Positions 26,890 to 35,582 are shown, numbered from the stretch's first letter. The stretch is DNA of 64,000 nucleotides from Nocardioides sp. S5 (GCF_017310035.1 NZ_CP022296.1:4685523-4749522), one strand, 5' to 3'. Made by a program: numbers and translations. The notes: a model not told the origin generated them from the letters alone.

Positions 26890-28377
26890 TCAGTCCTTGC
26901 GGGTGCGTCGCGCAGCGCCGCCGATGCCACCGATGAGGGCCAGGAGGCCCACACCGATGAACGCGACGGAGCTCTTGCGACCCGGGACGACGCTCTGCAG
27001 CAGGCCCTCGGTCGAGGACTGCTTGTTCGCCGAGCCGCCCGCGGACGGGTGCGGGTCGGCGTTGCTGCCGCTGGCCGGGAGGGCCAGGTAGGGGAACGTC
27101 CCGCTGAACGCGGCGTCGTTGGCGTCGACGCCGTCACCGAGGTCGTTCGCCGAGCCCACGAGCTCGCCCTCGACGACCTGGAGCGCGATGTCGATGACGT
27201 CGTCACCGAGCCGGCGGCCGTTGGGGAAGCCCTGCGTGTCGCCACCGATCACGCCGAGCCGGTTGGGCTCCGCGGTGACCGGGGTCGACATGTTCAGGCG
27301 CAGCTGCTCACTGGGCGTGACCTTGCCCTTGGCCTTGTTGAGGCCCTTGACGCCCGTGAGGAACACCGACACGAGGTCGTTGCGCGGGGTCGCCGGCGCG
27401 TCGATGCCGTAGACGGCCTCGACGAGCTTGGGCAGCTCGGGGTTGGTGACGTACTTCAGCGCGGCGCCGTCCTGCGTGGGCTTGGAGGCGTTGAACGCGT
27501 CCTTGAGCTTCAGTGGGATGACGACCTCGTTGACCAGCGGGTTGCCCAGGCGCGAGACCTGCTGGAACCTGCCGTTGGCGCCCTTCTTCTGCGTCGTGGT
27601 CCAGGTGCCGATGACCGGGTTCTTCTTCGCGTCCTGGTTCTTCGCGATCCACCTCTGGGGCACCTGGAGCGCGACCGACTGGACGTTGAAGCCGGCGAGC
27701 GTGTCGTCACCGGACTCGGAGAGGTCACCGCCGTAGAGCAGGTCGAAGACCCGCAGGTCGAGGAAGAACGGGTCCTCGGCCTGGCCGGCGAAGGACTTGA
27801 CGTTCTTCACCGGGCTCGTGGTGGCCTGCTCGCGCAGCGCCTCGTAGTCGGGCATGGACGCCTTGCCGATGTTCGACGGGGCGACCCGCTTCTTCTTGAC
27901 GATGACCTTCGTCTTGCCGGACTTGTTGATCCGGACCAGGCGGTAGGTCTGGTAGTAGTTCAGGTCCTTGTCGGCCAGGGACGTGACCGGGCCGGTGGCG
28001 GCGAGGAACGTGTCCTTGGTGACGTAGTGGTCCTTGAACGTCCACCGGAAGGTCACGTCAGGCTTGGCATCGGCGTTGTTGTCGACGTGGATGTCGTACT
28101 GCGCGTCGGTCGCGAAGCTGTAGAAGTTCGGACCGCCGGCCGGCTCCTCGAAGGGCAGCCAGTTGGCGACCAGCGTGACGCTGTTCTGCTTCTCCGGGCT
28201 GCGGAAGGCGTACAGGTCCGTGCCGTCGTACTGCGGGGTGCCCGAGATGAGCGGCGCCTCGCGGTGGCTGGACGCGCTGGCGCCCAGCGGGCCTACGCCG
28301 GCGAGGCCGACCGTGGTCAGCAGGCCTCCGGCGCACGCCAGGGCCACAGCCCCGTGCCGCTTGGTGGGTCGTGTCAT
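26890..28377 (-). CDS. DUF4331 secreted/membrane-anchored protein
   Basis: 495-aa exported protein of the DUF4331 family, function unknown. After the signal peptide (GLAGVGPLGASA) the mature protein begins SSHREAPLISGTPQYDGTDLYAF, given here only as the hallmark SSHREAP...D.TDLYAF. The central domain is beta-rich (residues 40-440). The C-terminus has a hydrophobic helix (SVAFIGVGLLALIGGIGG) followed by ARRTRKD, a membrane anchor with positive stop; there is no LPxTG. ATG 28377 follows AAGGAG. It is the first gene of the operon with the TPR and NicO genes, which points to a metal-related role. Confidence 0.9.
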   Translation of the reverse strand: MTRPTKRHGAVALACAGGLLTTVGLAGVGPLGASASSHREAPLISGTPQYDGTDLYAFRSPEKQNSVTLVANWLPFEEPAGGPNFYSFATDAQYDIHVDNNADAKPDVTFRWTFKDHYVTKDTFLAATGPVTSLADKDLNYYQTYRLVRINKSGKTKVIVKKKRVAPSNIGKASMPDYEALREQATTSPVKNVKSFAGQAEDPFFLDLRVFDLLYGGDLSESGDDTLAGFNVQSVALQVPQRWIAKNQDAKKNPVIGTWTTTQKKGANGRFQQVSRLGNPLVNEVVIPLKLKDAFNASKPTQDGAALKYVTNPELPKLVEAVYGIDAPATPRNDLVSVFLTGVKGLNKAKGKVTPSEQLRLNMSTPVTAEPNRLGVIGGDTQGFPNGRRLGDDVIDIALQVVEGELVGSANDLGDGVDANDAAFSGTFPYLALPASGSNADPHPSAGGSANKQSSTEGLLQSVVPGRKSSVAFIGVGLLALIGGIGGAARRTRKD

Positions 28378-28480
28378 GAGCGATAACTCCTTGATGTCGA
28401 CCCGGGGCCTTCGGAAGGTGCTCCACCCGGGCAGCCCAGGCTCCAGACGGGGCCGGGGTGAGGTGTGTTCGGGGTCACTC

Positions 28481-28494
28481 CCCATCCGGATGGG
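28481..28494. promoter_or_regulatory. Perfect palindrome upstream of the DUF4331 operon
   Basis: CCCATCCGGATGGG, a 14-bp perfect palindrome, lies in the 185-bp divergent region between the DUF4331 operon and the MATE gene, 104 bp from the DUF4331 ATG. It is followed by TATTT, an AT-rich patch rare in this genome. It is a candidate operator for an unlinked, possibly metal-sensing, regulator. Confidence 0.45.
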
Positions 28495-28562
28495 TATTTC
28501 CACCCCCGGGAGGGTGCGGACCGTTCGGGCGCCCGCTCCGGTGCGCACCTACCCTGTGCTGC

Positions 28563-29888
28563 GTGAAGGCCGTCGACCGGGAGATCCTGCGCCTGGCCGT
28601 TCCGGCGTTCCTCGCCCTCGTCGCCGAGCCGCTCTTCCTGCTCTCCGACGCAGCTGTCGTCGGCCACCTCGGCACCCCCGAGCTCGCCGGCCTCGGGGTC
28701 GCGGCGGTGATCCTCCAGACCGTGGTCGGCCTCTGCGTCTTCCTCGCCTACGGCACCACTGCGAGCGTCGCGCGCCACCTCGGCGCCGGCGACCTGCGCG
28801 CCGCCCTCGCCCAGGGCGTCGACGGGGTCTGGCTGGCCGTCCTCATCGGGACCGTCGCCACGGTCGGCGGCGTGCTCCTCACCCCGGCGCTCGTCGGCGC
28901 CTTCGACACCGGCGGAGAGGTGGCCGGCCACGCCGAGACCTACCTGGCCATCGCGTTCCTCGGCACCACCCCGCTGCTGGTCATGCTGGCCACGACCGGC
29001 GTGCTGCGCGGGCTGCAGGACACGCGTACGCCGCTGAAGGTGGCCGTCGCCGGCAACGCGCTCAACATCGTCCTCAACGTGTTCCTCGTCTACGGCCTCG
29101 ACCTCGGCATCGCCGGCTCGGCGATCGGTTCGGTGATCGCCCAGGTCCTCTCCGCCGCCTGGCTGGTGGCCGTGGTGGTGCGCGCCGCCCGCGAGCACGA
29201 CGCCCCGCTCAGCCCGGACCGCGCGGGGATCCTCGCCTCCGCGCACGCCGCGATCGCACTGGTGGTGCGCACCCTCGCGCTGCGCGCCTGCCTGCTCGTC
29301 GGGACGTACGCCGTCACCCGGGTCGGCACCCAGGGTGCTGACGTCAGCATCGCGACCCACCAGATCGCCATCACGCTGTGGACCTTCCTCGCCTTCGCCC
29401 TCGACGCCATCGCGATCGCCGCACAGGCGCTCACCGGGCGCGCGCTTGGCAGCGGCGACGTCGACGGCACGCGGCAGCTGACCCGCCGGATGATCCGATG
29501 GGGGTGGGGCAGCGGCATCGTCGCGGGCCTGCTGCTGGCCGCGGTGTCACCCTTCGTCGGCGCGCTCTTCACCAGCGACCCCGAGGTGCGCGCGCTGCTC
29601 GTCCCGGTGCTGCTCGTCGCCGCCCTCGGCCAGCCCCTGGCCGGGGTCGTCTTCGTCCTCGACGGGGTGCTCATCGGCGCCGGCGACGGTGCCTTCCTCG
29701 CATGGGCCGGCCTCGTCGTCCTGGCGGCGTACGCCCCTGCCGCGCTCTGGGCGGCCACGCTCCCGCACGGCCTGGTCGCCGTGTGGGTCGCGATGACCGT
29801 CGTCTTCATGGGCGCCCGCGGGGTGCTGCTGTCGTGGCGCGCCCGCGGGGACCACTGGCTCGTGACCGGGACGCCCGTGCCTCGTTAG
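28563..29888 (+). CDS. MATE-family multidrug/toxin exporter (DinF-like)
   Basis: 441-aa antiporter with 12 helices in two similar halves. Typical features are VDREILRLAVPAFLALVAEPLF at the N-terminus, DAAVVGHLG, and LRGLQDTRTPLKVAV closing the first half. It exports cationic compounds in exchange for Na+ or H+. GTG 28563 has no ribosome-binding site but has TACCCT exactly 7 nt upstream, so the mRNA is probably leaderless. A MATE gene between rplI and dnaB is also the arrangement in Streptomyces. Confidence 0.93.
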   Translation: MKAVDREILRLAVPAFLALVAEPLFLLSDAAVVGHLGTPELAGLGVAAVILQTVVGLCVFLAYGTTASVARHLGAGDLRAALAQGVDGVWLAVLIGTVATVGGVLLTPALVGAFDTGGEVAGHAETYLAIAFLGTTPLLVMLATTGVLRGLQDTRTPLKVAVAGNALNIVLNVFLVYGLDLGIAGSAIGSVIAQVLSAAWLVAVVVRAAREHDAPLSPDRAGILASAHAAIALVVRTLALRACLLVGTYAVTRVGTQGADVSIATHQIAITLWTFLAFALDAIAIAAQALTGRALGSGDVDGTRQLTRRMIRWGWGSGIVAGLLLAAVSPFVGALFTSDPEVRALLVPVLLVAALGQPLAGVVFVLDGVLIGAGDGAFLAWAGLVVLAAYAPAALWAATLPHGLVAVWVAMTVVFMGARGVLLSWRARGDHWLVTGTPVPR

Positions 29889-29917
29889 ACCGAGGACCGA
29901 TGACCTGGGGGGGACCC

Positions 29918-31066
29918 ATGCACCGACACCGCACCGCCGTCCGACTGGCCCTGCTCACGCTGCTGACGGGAGCACTCGTGCCGCTGGCCGCCGCCCCGGC
30001 CGCCGCGACCCCGGGCTGCCTCGACGAGACACCGCCGCCGGGACCGATCCCGGGGCTGCCGCTCTCCGACGGCTGCGACGACTCCACCCCACCCGGGACG
30101 ACGCTCGCCGCCTCGACCACGCCCAACGCCGCCGGCTTCCTGGCCGCGTCCACGATGACCTTCACGGTCGGCGCGCAGGTCTCCGACGGCGACACCGGTC
30201 CCTTCGGTCTCGAGTGCACCCTGGCCGGCCCGGCGCAGGCCCACGACTGGCGCGCGTGCACCAGCCCCGTGACGTACGCCGGCCTGCCGGACGGCTCGTA
30301 CGCCTTCCAGGCCCGCGCCGTCGACCTCGGCGACGCCGCCCGCGACCCCGACAGCCCGCTGGCACTGGGCACCGTGGCCGACACCCCCGACCTGGACCCG
30401 ACGCCCGCGACGCTCGCCTGGACCCAGGACACGTCGACGCCCTTCGTCTTCGTCACGAGCACGGCGTACGACGAGCAGACACCGACCCAGCCGGTGGTCA
30501 CCTCCAGCACGGTGCCGATCCGGATCAACAGCAGCGAGCGCGGCTCGTCCTTCGAGTGCCGCGACAACGACCGGGCGGTCCCGTGCACCGGCGGCCGCTT
30601 CGAGCTGGCGACGCCAGCTGCGGGGCGGCACCGCTTCAGCGCGCGCTCGGTGGACCGCGCCGGCAACGCCAGCGCATGGTCGGAGCCGGTCGAGTTCTAC
30701 GTCCCGACCGAGCTCCGCCGGCAGCGCGGATGGCGGACGGTCCGCGGCGACGACTACGTCCGCGGCGACGCGCTGCGGGCCACCCGCCGCGGGGCGCGCC
30801 TGGTGCTCCCCCGGGCCACGGTCGGCGAGCTGCGGCTGCTCGCCTCGACCGGTCGCGGCTTCGGCAAGGTGCGGCTCCGCGTCGGGAAGCGCGACTGGCA
30901 CGTGGTCAACCTCGCCGGCAAGCCCGCCGCGATGAAGGAGATCACCGTCCTCGACCGCTACTCCGGCGTGCGCAAGGGCAAGGTCGTCATCGAGTCGCTG
31001 AGCAACAAGCCGGTCGTGGTCGACGCGGTGGTGGCGCGGCCGAACAGGTTCCCCGCCGCGCAGTAG
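29918..31066 (+). CDS. Secreted Ig-like-fold protein
   Basis: 382-aa exported protein with signal peptide (LALLTLLTGALVPLAAAPAAA-TP). Two modules show the actinobacterial Ig-like pattern FECxxD...CTSPVTYxGLxDGxYxFxxRAVDxxGN (about residues 80-140 and 205-260). A C-terminal beta domain of about 110 residues follows (YSGVRKGKVVIESLSNKPVVVDAVV). Cys residues occur in disulfide-capable pairs inside each Ig module. ATG 29918 follows GGGGGGACCC; ATG 29900 with GAGG is an alternative. Function unknown, probably cell-surface. Confidence 0.75.
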   Translation: MHRHRTAVRLALLTLLTGALVPLAAAPAAATPGCLDETPPPGPIPGLPLSDGCDDSTPPGTTLAASTTPNAAGFLAASTMTFTVGAQVSDGDTGPFGLECTLAGPAQAHDWRACTSPVTYAGLPDGSYAFQARAVDLGDAARDPDSPLALGTVADTPDLDPTPATLAWTQDTSTPFVFVTSTAYDEQTPTQPVVTSSTVPIRINSSERGSSFECRDNDRAVPCTGGRFELATPAAGRHRFSARSVDRAGNASAWSEPVEFYVPTELRRQRGWRTVRGDDYVRGDALRATRRGARLVLPRATVGELRLLASTGRGFGKVRLRVGKRDWHVVNLAGKPAAMKEITVLDRYSGVRKGKVVIESLSNKPVVVDAVVARPNRFPAAQ

Positions 31067-31132
31067 CACCTACCGCCGGCCCCTTCGTCGTCCGCGGAAC
31101 GCCTGCGGGAGGGGGCGCGTCAGACTGGGGTG

Positions 31133-31519
31133 ATGCACCTGCGCCGACTCGGCCTGCTCCTGGTCGTCCCCGTGCTGGTGGCCGCCTGTGGCGGCACCAC
31201 CCCACCCCCGAACGGCGAGGAGACAGCCGTGGACACCAGCCCGTCGTCGTCCCCGCCGTCGAGCGCGCCGCCCGATGTCGTGCGCGCAGTCGAGGACCTG
31301 TCCACCACCCTCGGCGTGGCCCCCGAGGAGGTGGAGGTGGTCACCACCGAGGAGGTCACCTGGCGCGACGGCAGCCGCGGCTGCGCGAAGCCGGACGAGA
31401 TGTACACCCAGGCCCTCGTCGACGGCCTCCGGATCACGCTCCGCGTGGCCGGGCAGGCCTACGAGTACCACTCGGGCGGGAGCCAGCCGCCCACGCTCTG
31501 CGACGAGCCCACCGAGTAG
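31133..31519 (+). CDS. Small lipoprotein
   Basis: 128-aa predicted lipoprotein: signal peptide LRRLGLLLVVPVLVAAC with the lipobox LVAAC, then a Thr/Pro/Ser-rich tether to about residue 50. A compact domain follows (LGVAPEEVEVVTTEEVTWRD, GCAKPDEMYTQAL) with two Cys. The GCAKPDxMYTQALVDGxRI pattern is typical of small actinobacterial lipoproteins of unknown function. A strong hairpin follows. Confidence 0.78.
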   Translation: MHLRRLGLLLVVPVLVAACGGTTPPPNGEETAVDTSPSSSPPSSAPPDVVRAVEDLSTTLGVAPEEVEVVTTEEVTWRDGSRGCAKPDEMYTQALVDGLRITLRVAGQAYEYHSGGSQPPTLCDEPTE

Positions 31520-31531
31520 CAGACGCACGAC

Positions 31532-31561
31532 GGCCCGCCACCTCCGAGGAGGTGGCGGGCC
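31532..31561. terminator. Strong bidirectional terminator
   Basis: A perfect 14-bp stem GGCCCGCCACCTCC / GGAGGTGGCGGGCC with a 2-nt apex lies between the convergent lipoprotein and rplI genes. Confidence 0.85.
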
Positions 31562-31584
31562 GGCGTGCGTGCGTCAGTCGGAGG

Positions 31585-32031
31585 TCAGGCCGGGACGACG
31601 TTGAGGGCCACCGTGGCGGACACCTCGTCGTGCAGCTTGACCGACACCTCGTGGGCGCCGAGCGTCTTGATCGGGTTCGTCACGACGATCGTGCGGCGGT
31701 CGACCTTCTCGCCGGAGACCTCGGTGATCGCGTCGGCGATCTCCGAGGTGGTGACGGCGCCGAACAGGCGACCGCCCTCGCCGGCACGGACCTTCACGTT
31801 GACCGCGTTGGCCTCGAGCTTGGTCTTGACCTCCTTGGCGTGGTCCGCGTCGCGGACCGCACGGGCGGTGCGGGCAGCCTTGATCGACTCGATGGTCTTC
31901 TCGCCGCCGCGGCTCCAGCGGATGCCCAGGCCACGGGGAACGAGGTAGTTGCGGCCGTAGCCGTCCTTGACCTCGACCACGTCGCCGGGGGCGCCGAGGC
32001 CGTCGACTTCCTGCGTCAGGATGAGCTTCAT
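31585..32031 (-). CDS. rplI: 50S ribosomal protein L9
   Basis: 148-aa bL9 that bridges ribosome domains at the base of the L1 stalk. The N-terminal domain [30 protein letters not shown] is recognisable by its [17 protein letters not shown] core. The central helix ([20 protein letters not shown]) and the C-terminal domain ([16 protein letters not shown]) are present. ATG 32031 follows GAGAGGAG. It is the last gene of rpsF-ssb-rpsR-rplI. Confidence 0.98.
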   Translation of the reverse strand: MKLILTQEVDGLGAPGDVVEVKDGYGRNYLVPRGLGIRWSRGGEKTIESIKAARTARAVRDADHAKEVKTKLEANAVNVKVRAGEGGRLFGAVTTSEIADAITEVSGEKVDRRTIVVTNPIKTLGAHEVSVKLHDEVSATVALNVVPA

Positions 32032-32045
32032 GTCTCGTGCTCCTC

Positions 32046-32282
32046 TCAGCGACCGGTGGACGTGTAGGGCAGCAGGGCGAGCTCGCGCGCGTTCTTGACG
32101 GCGATGGCCACGTCGCGCTGGTGCTGGACGCAGTTGCCGGTCACGCGACGGGCGCGGATCTTGCCGCGGTCGGAGATGAACTTGCGGAGCAGGGTGGTGT
32201 CCTTGTAGTCGACACCGGTCGCCTTCTCCTTGCAGAACTGGCAAACCTTCTTCTTGGGCTTGCGCAGAATTGCCTTGGCCAT
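32046..32282 (-). CDS. rpsR: 30S ribosomal protein S18 (zinc-type, C+)
   Basis: 78-aa bS18, partner of S6 on the small-subunit platform. The zinc-binding Cys residues are kept (CQFC and CVQHQRD), marking it as the C+ paralogue. Zinc-independent C- copies are usually elsewhere in actinobacterial genomes. The basic core [19 protein letters not shown] is standard. It is located between ssb and rplI, as expected. Confidence 0.98.
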   Translation of the reverse strand: MAKAILRKPKKKVCQFCKEKATGVDYKDTTLLRKFISDRGKIRARRVTGNCVQHQRDVAIAVKNARELALLPYTSTGR

Positions 32283-32380
32283 TGTGGTGCTCCCTTTCAG
32301 TGAGCCCGGCCCTGAGGCAAGTCAGGGACGGAATGGTGATGGATGTCTTGCTCGGTCCCCCCGGGGAACCTGGGCTGAGG

Positions 32381-32472
32381 GGTCTCGATACGCCCATTCA
32401 CGGCTTCGCAAGCTCAGCCGTGCGGGCTACTCGACCTGGCGACTTGTCACTGCCTCGCTTCGCTCGGCAGTG
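32381..32472. repeat. Intergenic palindromic repeat (GGTCTCGAT...CTACTCGACC family)
   Basis: A unit GGTCTCGATACGCCC ... GGGCTACTCGACC (32381-32436) encloses the inner hairpin CGGCT...AGCCG. It is followed by CACTGCC (32448-32454) pairing with GGCAGTG (32466-32472). The same end motifs occur at 58368-58477. It lies between ssb and rpsR, splitting this ribosomal operon by 199 bp, so it probably acts in the transcript (partial terminator or processing site). Confidence 0.75.
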
Positions 32473-32481
32473 GGTCGCTCA

Positions 32482-33081
32482 TCAGAACGGAGGCTCGTCG
32501 TTCCCGCCGGAGACCCCGGGCGTGGCCCACGGGTCGTTCGGCGGGGCGGACTGGCCGCCACCCTGGGGCTGGCCGCCCTGGGGCTGGCCGCCCCAGTTGC
32601 CGCCGCCGCCACCGGACTGCGAGGGCGCAGGGCTGGCCCACGGGTCGTTGCCGGCCGGCGCGGACTGACCGCCACCGCCGCCGCCACCCGAGTAGCCGCC
32701 GCCACCGCCGCCGGACCGGGTCGTCTTGGTGACCTTGGCCGATGCGGAGCGCAGCGACGGGCCGACCTCCTCGACGTCGATCTCGAAGACGGTGCGCTTC
32801 TCACCCTCGCGGGTCTCGTACTGACGCGACTTCAGGCGACCCTGGACGATCACGCGCATGCCCCTCTGGAGGGACTCGGCGACGTTCTCCGCGGCCTGCC
32901 GCCACACAGCGCAGGAGAGGAACAGCGTGTCGCCGTCCTTCCACTCGTTGCTCTGGCGGTCGAAGGTGCGCGGGGTCGACGCGATCCGGAAGTTGGCGAC
33001 GGGTGCCCCCGAGGGGGTGAACCGCAGCTCCGGGTCGTCGACCAGGTTGCCGACGACGGTGATCGTGGTCTCGCCTGCCAT
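32482..33081 (-). CDS. ssb: Single-stranded DNA-binding protein
   Basis: 199-aa SSB. The OB fold covers residues 1-115 ([50 protein letters not shown]). A long Gly/Gln/Ser-rich linker then leads to the conserved acidic tip (NDEPPF) that recruits replication and repair proteins. ATG 33081 follows GAGGAGACC. Between rpsF and rpsR as in most bacteria. Confidence 0.98.
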   Translation of the reverse strand: MAGETTITVVGNLVDDPELRFTPSGAPVANFRIASTPRTFDRQSNEWKDGDTLFLSCAVWRQAAENVAESLQRGMRVIVQGRLKSRQYETREGEKRTVFEIDVEEVGPSLRSASAKVTKTTRSGGGGGGYSGGGGGGGQSAPAGNDPWASPAPSQSGGGGGNWGGQPQGGQPQGGGQSAPPNDPWATPGVSGGNDEPPF

Positions 33082-33202
33082 GTCAGGTCTCCTCAGAATG
33101 TCCTGCTGTGCCGGTGGGTCCGGGGGTGCTCCCGGTGCGCTGCCCATCAAACAGGCAGCGACCGACAGCGGGAAGTGTCTTTCCACAGATGCCGTGAGGC
33201 GA

Positions 33203-33493
33203 TCAGTGGGCGTCGGGACGCATGACCTTCGTGCGCAGGATCGACTCGTTCAGCGTGAGCTGGCGGTCGAACTCCTTGACCGTCGCGGGCTCGGCCGTCA
33301 GCTGGACGACGGCGTAGATGCCCTCGGCGTTCTTCTTGATCTCGTACGCCATCCGGCGACGACCCCACACGTCGACGGACTCGACCGAGCCGCCGTCCTT
33401 GCGGATCACGTTGAGGTACTTGTCGAGCGACGGCTCGATGGTGCGCTCGTCGAGACTCGGGTCGAGGATGACCATCACTTCATAGGCACGCAT
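33203..33493 (-). CDS. rpsF: 30S ribosomal protein S6
   Basis: 96-aa bS6 ([21 protein letters not shown] core, [21 protein letters not shown]). Forms a heterodimer with S18 on the ribosome. It is the first gene of rpsF-ssb-rpsR-rplI. ATG 33493 follows GGAGGTGGAG. A hairpin in its leader is a possible S6:S18 autoregulatory site. Confidence 0.98.
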   Translation of the reverse strand: MRAYEVMVILDPSLDERTIEPSLDKYLNVIRKDGGSVESVDVWGRRRMAYEIKKNAEGIYAVVQLTAEPATVKEFDRQLTLNESILRTKVMRPDAH

Positions 33494-33523
33494 AGCGGTC
33501 TCCACCTCCTCTGGGCTAGAGCG

Positions 33524-33542
33524 GCCACGGGCTTTCCGTGGC
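33524..33542 (-). promoter_or_regulatory. rpsF leader hairpin (candidate S6:S18 regulatory site)
   Basis: GCCACGG-AAAGC-CCGTGGC (minus strand), a 7-bp perfect stem 31 nt before the rpsF ATG, with CCG at the 3' side of the loop. S6:S18 complexes of several bacterial phyla bind a leader hairpin with a CCG in the loop or bulge. Whether this one qualifies is unproven. The remaining 33543-33752 stretch holds only the divergent promoters. Confidence 0.35.
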
Positions 33543-33752
33543 AGGAGGGACTGTGCGTTCGCGGCGCAGGTACGACGTTGGGTCGTGGCGCCACGTTTGT
33601 TGCGGGTCGGTGCTGGTGGTGCTGTGTCGCCCGGAGGCAACCGGAGAAAGATACCAGCGGGCGGGCCACCCGTCGGAATCGCTGGGGAGACCGCCCGCAA
33701 GGCCTGTGGACGAGCCCGGCGGAGCGGGCCGGCGAGGCGCTAGCGTCGAACG

Positions 33753-34688
33753 GTGCCAGCACCAGCACCGTCCCGCGCCTCCGCCGTCGTGGCGGGGCGC
33801 TACGTCCTGCTCGACCAGGTCGGCACCGGCGGGATGGGCTCGGTCTGGAGGGCGTACGACGAGCGCACGCACTGCCACGTCGCGGTGAAGGTGCTCGGCC
33901 GGCACAGCTCGGCGCTCCTGGCGCGCTTCGTGCGCGAGCAGGCGGTGCGCGTACGCCATCCGCACGTGGTCGCGCCCCAGGGCTGGGCGGCCGAGGACGA
34001 CCTGGTGGTGCTGGCCATGGACCTGGTGGCGGGAGGCTCCGTCGCCGACCTGCTGCGCGAGCACGGTCCGCTCGACACCGGCACGGTCGCGCTCCTGCTC
34101 GAGCAGCTGCTCACCGGCCTGGCCGCCGTGCACGCCGCCGGACTGGTGCACCGCGACGTCAAGCCCGCCAACCTGCTCCTCGAGGCGACCGGTGACGACG
34201 AGCTGCACCTGCGGCTCGGCGACTTCGGCGTGGCGGCCCCGATCGCCGACCGCCGCTTCACCACGGTCCCCGGGGCGATCGGCACCGACGGCTACATGGC
34301 CCCCGAGCAGGCGCGCGGCGCGCCGCCCGAGCCCACGCAGGACCTCTACGCCGTGGGCCGGGTGGCCCTCGAGCTGATCACCGGCCTGCCGCCGGCCCAC
34401 CAGGGCGACGTCCCGTCCCACCCGCTCCGCCCGCTCGTCGAGCGGCTGCTGGTGCCCGACCCCGAGCAGCGCCTGGCCAGCGCGGAGGCGGCGCTGCGGC
34501 TGCTGCGCCGGCTGCCGGTGCCGGACGCGGACCCGCCGCCGGTCCCCGACCGGCTCGGGCCGGCCCCGCGTCGGCGGCGTACGCCGTCGGCCCGCGCGGA
34601 CGTCGACTGGGCGGGCTGGGCCGCAGTTGCCGGCCTGGTCGGTGTGGTCGTCGGCTGTCTGTGCGTCCTCCTAGGCTGGACACCATGA
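33753..34688 (+). CDS. Ser/Thr protein kinase with C-terminal membrane anchor
   Basis: 311-aa Hanks-type kinase with all active-site parts. Gly loop GTGGMGSVW is near 25, Lys46 in VAVKVLG, HRDVKPANLL with Asp135, and DFGVA with Asp157. GTDGYMAPEQ is the activation-segment end. After about 30 Pro/Arg-rich residues one helix (AAVAGLVGVVVGCLCVLLGW) ends the protein, so there is no extracellular sensor (no PASTA). GTG 33753 has TAGCGT 6 nt upstream and no ribosome-binding site: leaderless. Its stop overlaps the nfo start. Substrates unknown. Confidence 0.94.
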   Translation: MPAPAPSRASAVVAGRYVLLDQVGTGGMGSVWRAYDERTHCHVAVKVLGRHSSALLARFVREQAVRVRHPHVVAPQGWAAEDDLVVLAMDLVAGGSVADLLREHGPLDTGTVALLLEQLLTGLAAVHAAGLVHRDVKPANLLLEATGDDELHLRLGDFGVAAPIADRRFTTVPGAIGTDGYMAPEQARGAPPEPTQDLYAVGRVALELITGLPPAHQGDVPSHPLRPLVERLLVPDPEQRLASAEAALRLLRRLPVPDADPPPVPDRLGPAPRRRRTPSARADVDWAGWAAVAGLVGVVVGCLCVLLGWTP

Positions 34689-35494
34689 GCACCCAGCAGT
34701 CCGCACTCCCCGTCGGGGCCCACGTCGACCAGACCGACCCGGTCGCCGAGGCGGTCGCCCGGGGGACGTCGCTGGTGCAGTTCTTCCTCGGCGACCCGCA
34801 GGGCTACAAGGGTCCCGAGGTGCGATTCGAGGGTGGTCCCGAGGGGCTGCGCGCGGCGGCGGAGGAGGCGGGCGTCGACCTCTACGTCCACGCCCCCTAC
34901 ATCGTCAACGTCGCCACGACCAACAACCGGATCCGGATCCCGAGCCGCAAGCTGCTCCAGCAGCACATGGACGCCGCAGCCGCGATCGGCGCGAAGGGGC
35001 TCATCGTCCACGGCGGCCACGTCAACAAGTCTGACGACCCGGCCGTCGGCTTCGACAACTGGCGCAAGGCGATCGAGGCCACCGACCTCAAGGTCCCCCT
35101 CCTCATCGAGAACACCGCCGGTGGCGACAACGCGATGGCCCGCCACCTCGACCGCATCGCCGGGGTCTGGGACGCGATCTCCTCGGCCGAGGGGTCCGAG
35201 CAGGTCGGGTTCTGCCTCGACACCTGCCACGCCTGGGCCGGAGGCATCGCTCTCGGCGACGCGGTCGAGCGGATCCGTGCGATCACCGGGCGCATCGACC
35301 TGGTGCACGCCAACGACTCCCGCGACGACTTCGACTCCGGTGCCGACCGCCATGCCAACTTCGGCCAGGGCCGCCTGCCCGCCGACGAGTTCGCCGGCGT
35401 GGTCCGCGAGGCCGGCGCTCCGGTGATCTGCGAGACGCCGGGCGGCGCGGCCGAGCACGTCGCCGACTTCGCCTGGCTGCGCGAGCACCTCTGA
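34685..35494 (+). CDS. nfo: Deoxyribonuclease IV (AP endonuclease)
   Basis: 269-aa xylose-isomerase-fold AP endonuclease IV, cutting 5' of abasic sites in base-excision repair. Zinc ligands appear in the usual strings: VHAPYIVN, IVHGGH, LLIENTAG, GFCLDTCHAWA, VHANDS and ADRHANFGQG. ATG 34685 overlaps the kinase stop (ATGA), but TAGGCT lies 7 nt upstream inside the kinase gene, so it may also have its own leaderless transcript. A long hairpin follows. Confidence 0.95.
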   Translation: MSTQQSALPVGAHVDQTDPVAEAVARGTSLVQFFLGDPQGYKGPEVRFEGGPEGLRAAAEEAGVDLYVHAPYIVNVATTNNRIRIPSRKLLQQHMDAAAAIGAKGLIVHGGHVNKSDDPAVGFDNWRKAIEATDLKVPLLIENTAGGDNAMARHLDRIAGVWDAISSAEGSEQVGFCLDTCHAWAGGIALGDAVERIRAITGRIDLVHANDSRDDFDSGADRHANFGQGRLPADEFAGVVREAGAPVICETPGGAAEHVADFAWLREHL

Positions 35495-35582
35495 GGACCG
35501 CACCAAGGGCGCGCAAGAACTTCTTGACAGAATTTCCGCCCGACGTGCAACCGAATGCGTCCCTCGCGCGTCTGTAGTCACG

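Noticed and set aside
35524..35556. TTGACA as a full housekeeping promoter for femX
   Set aside because: No TANNNT at 16-18 nt; the TAGCCT 7 nt before femX is a better -10.
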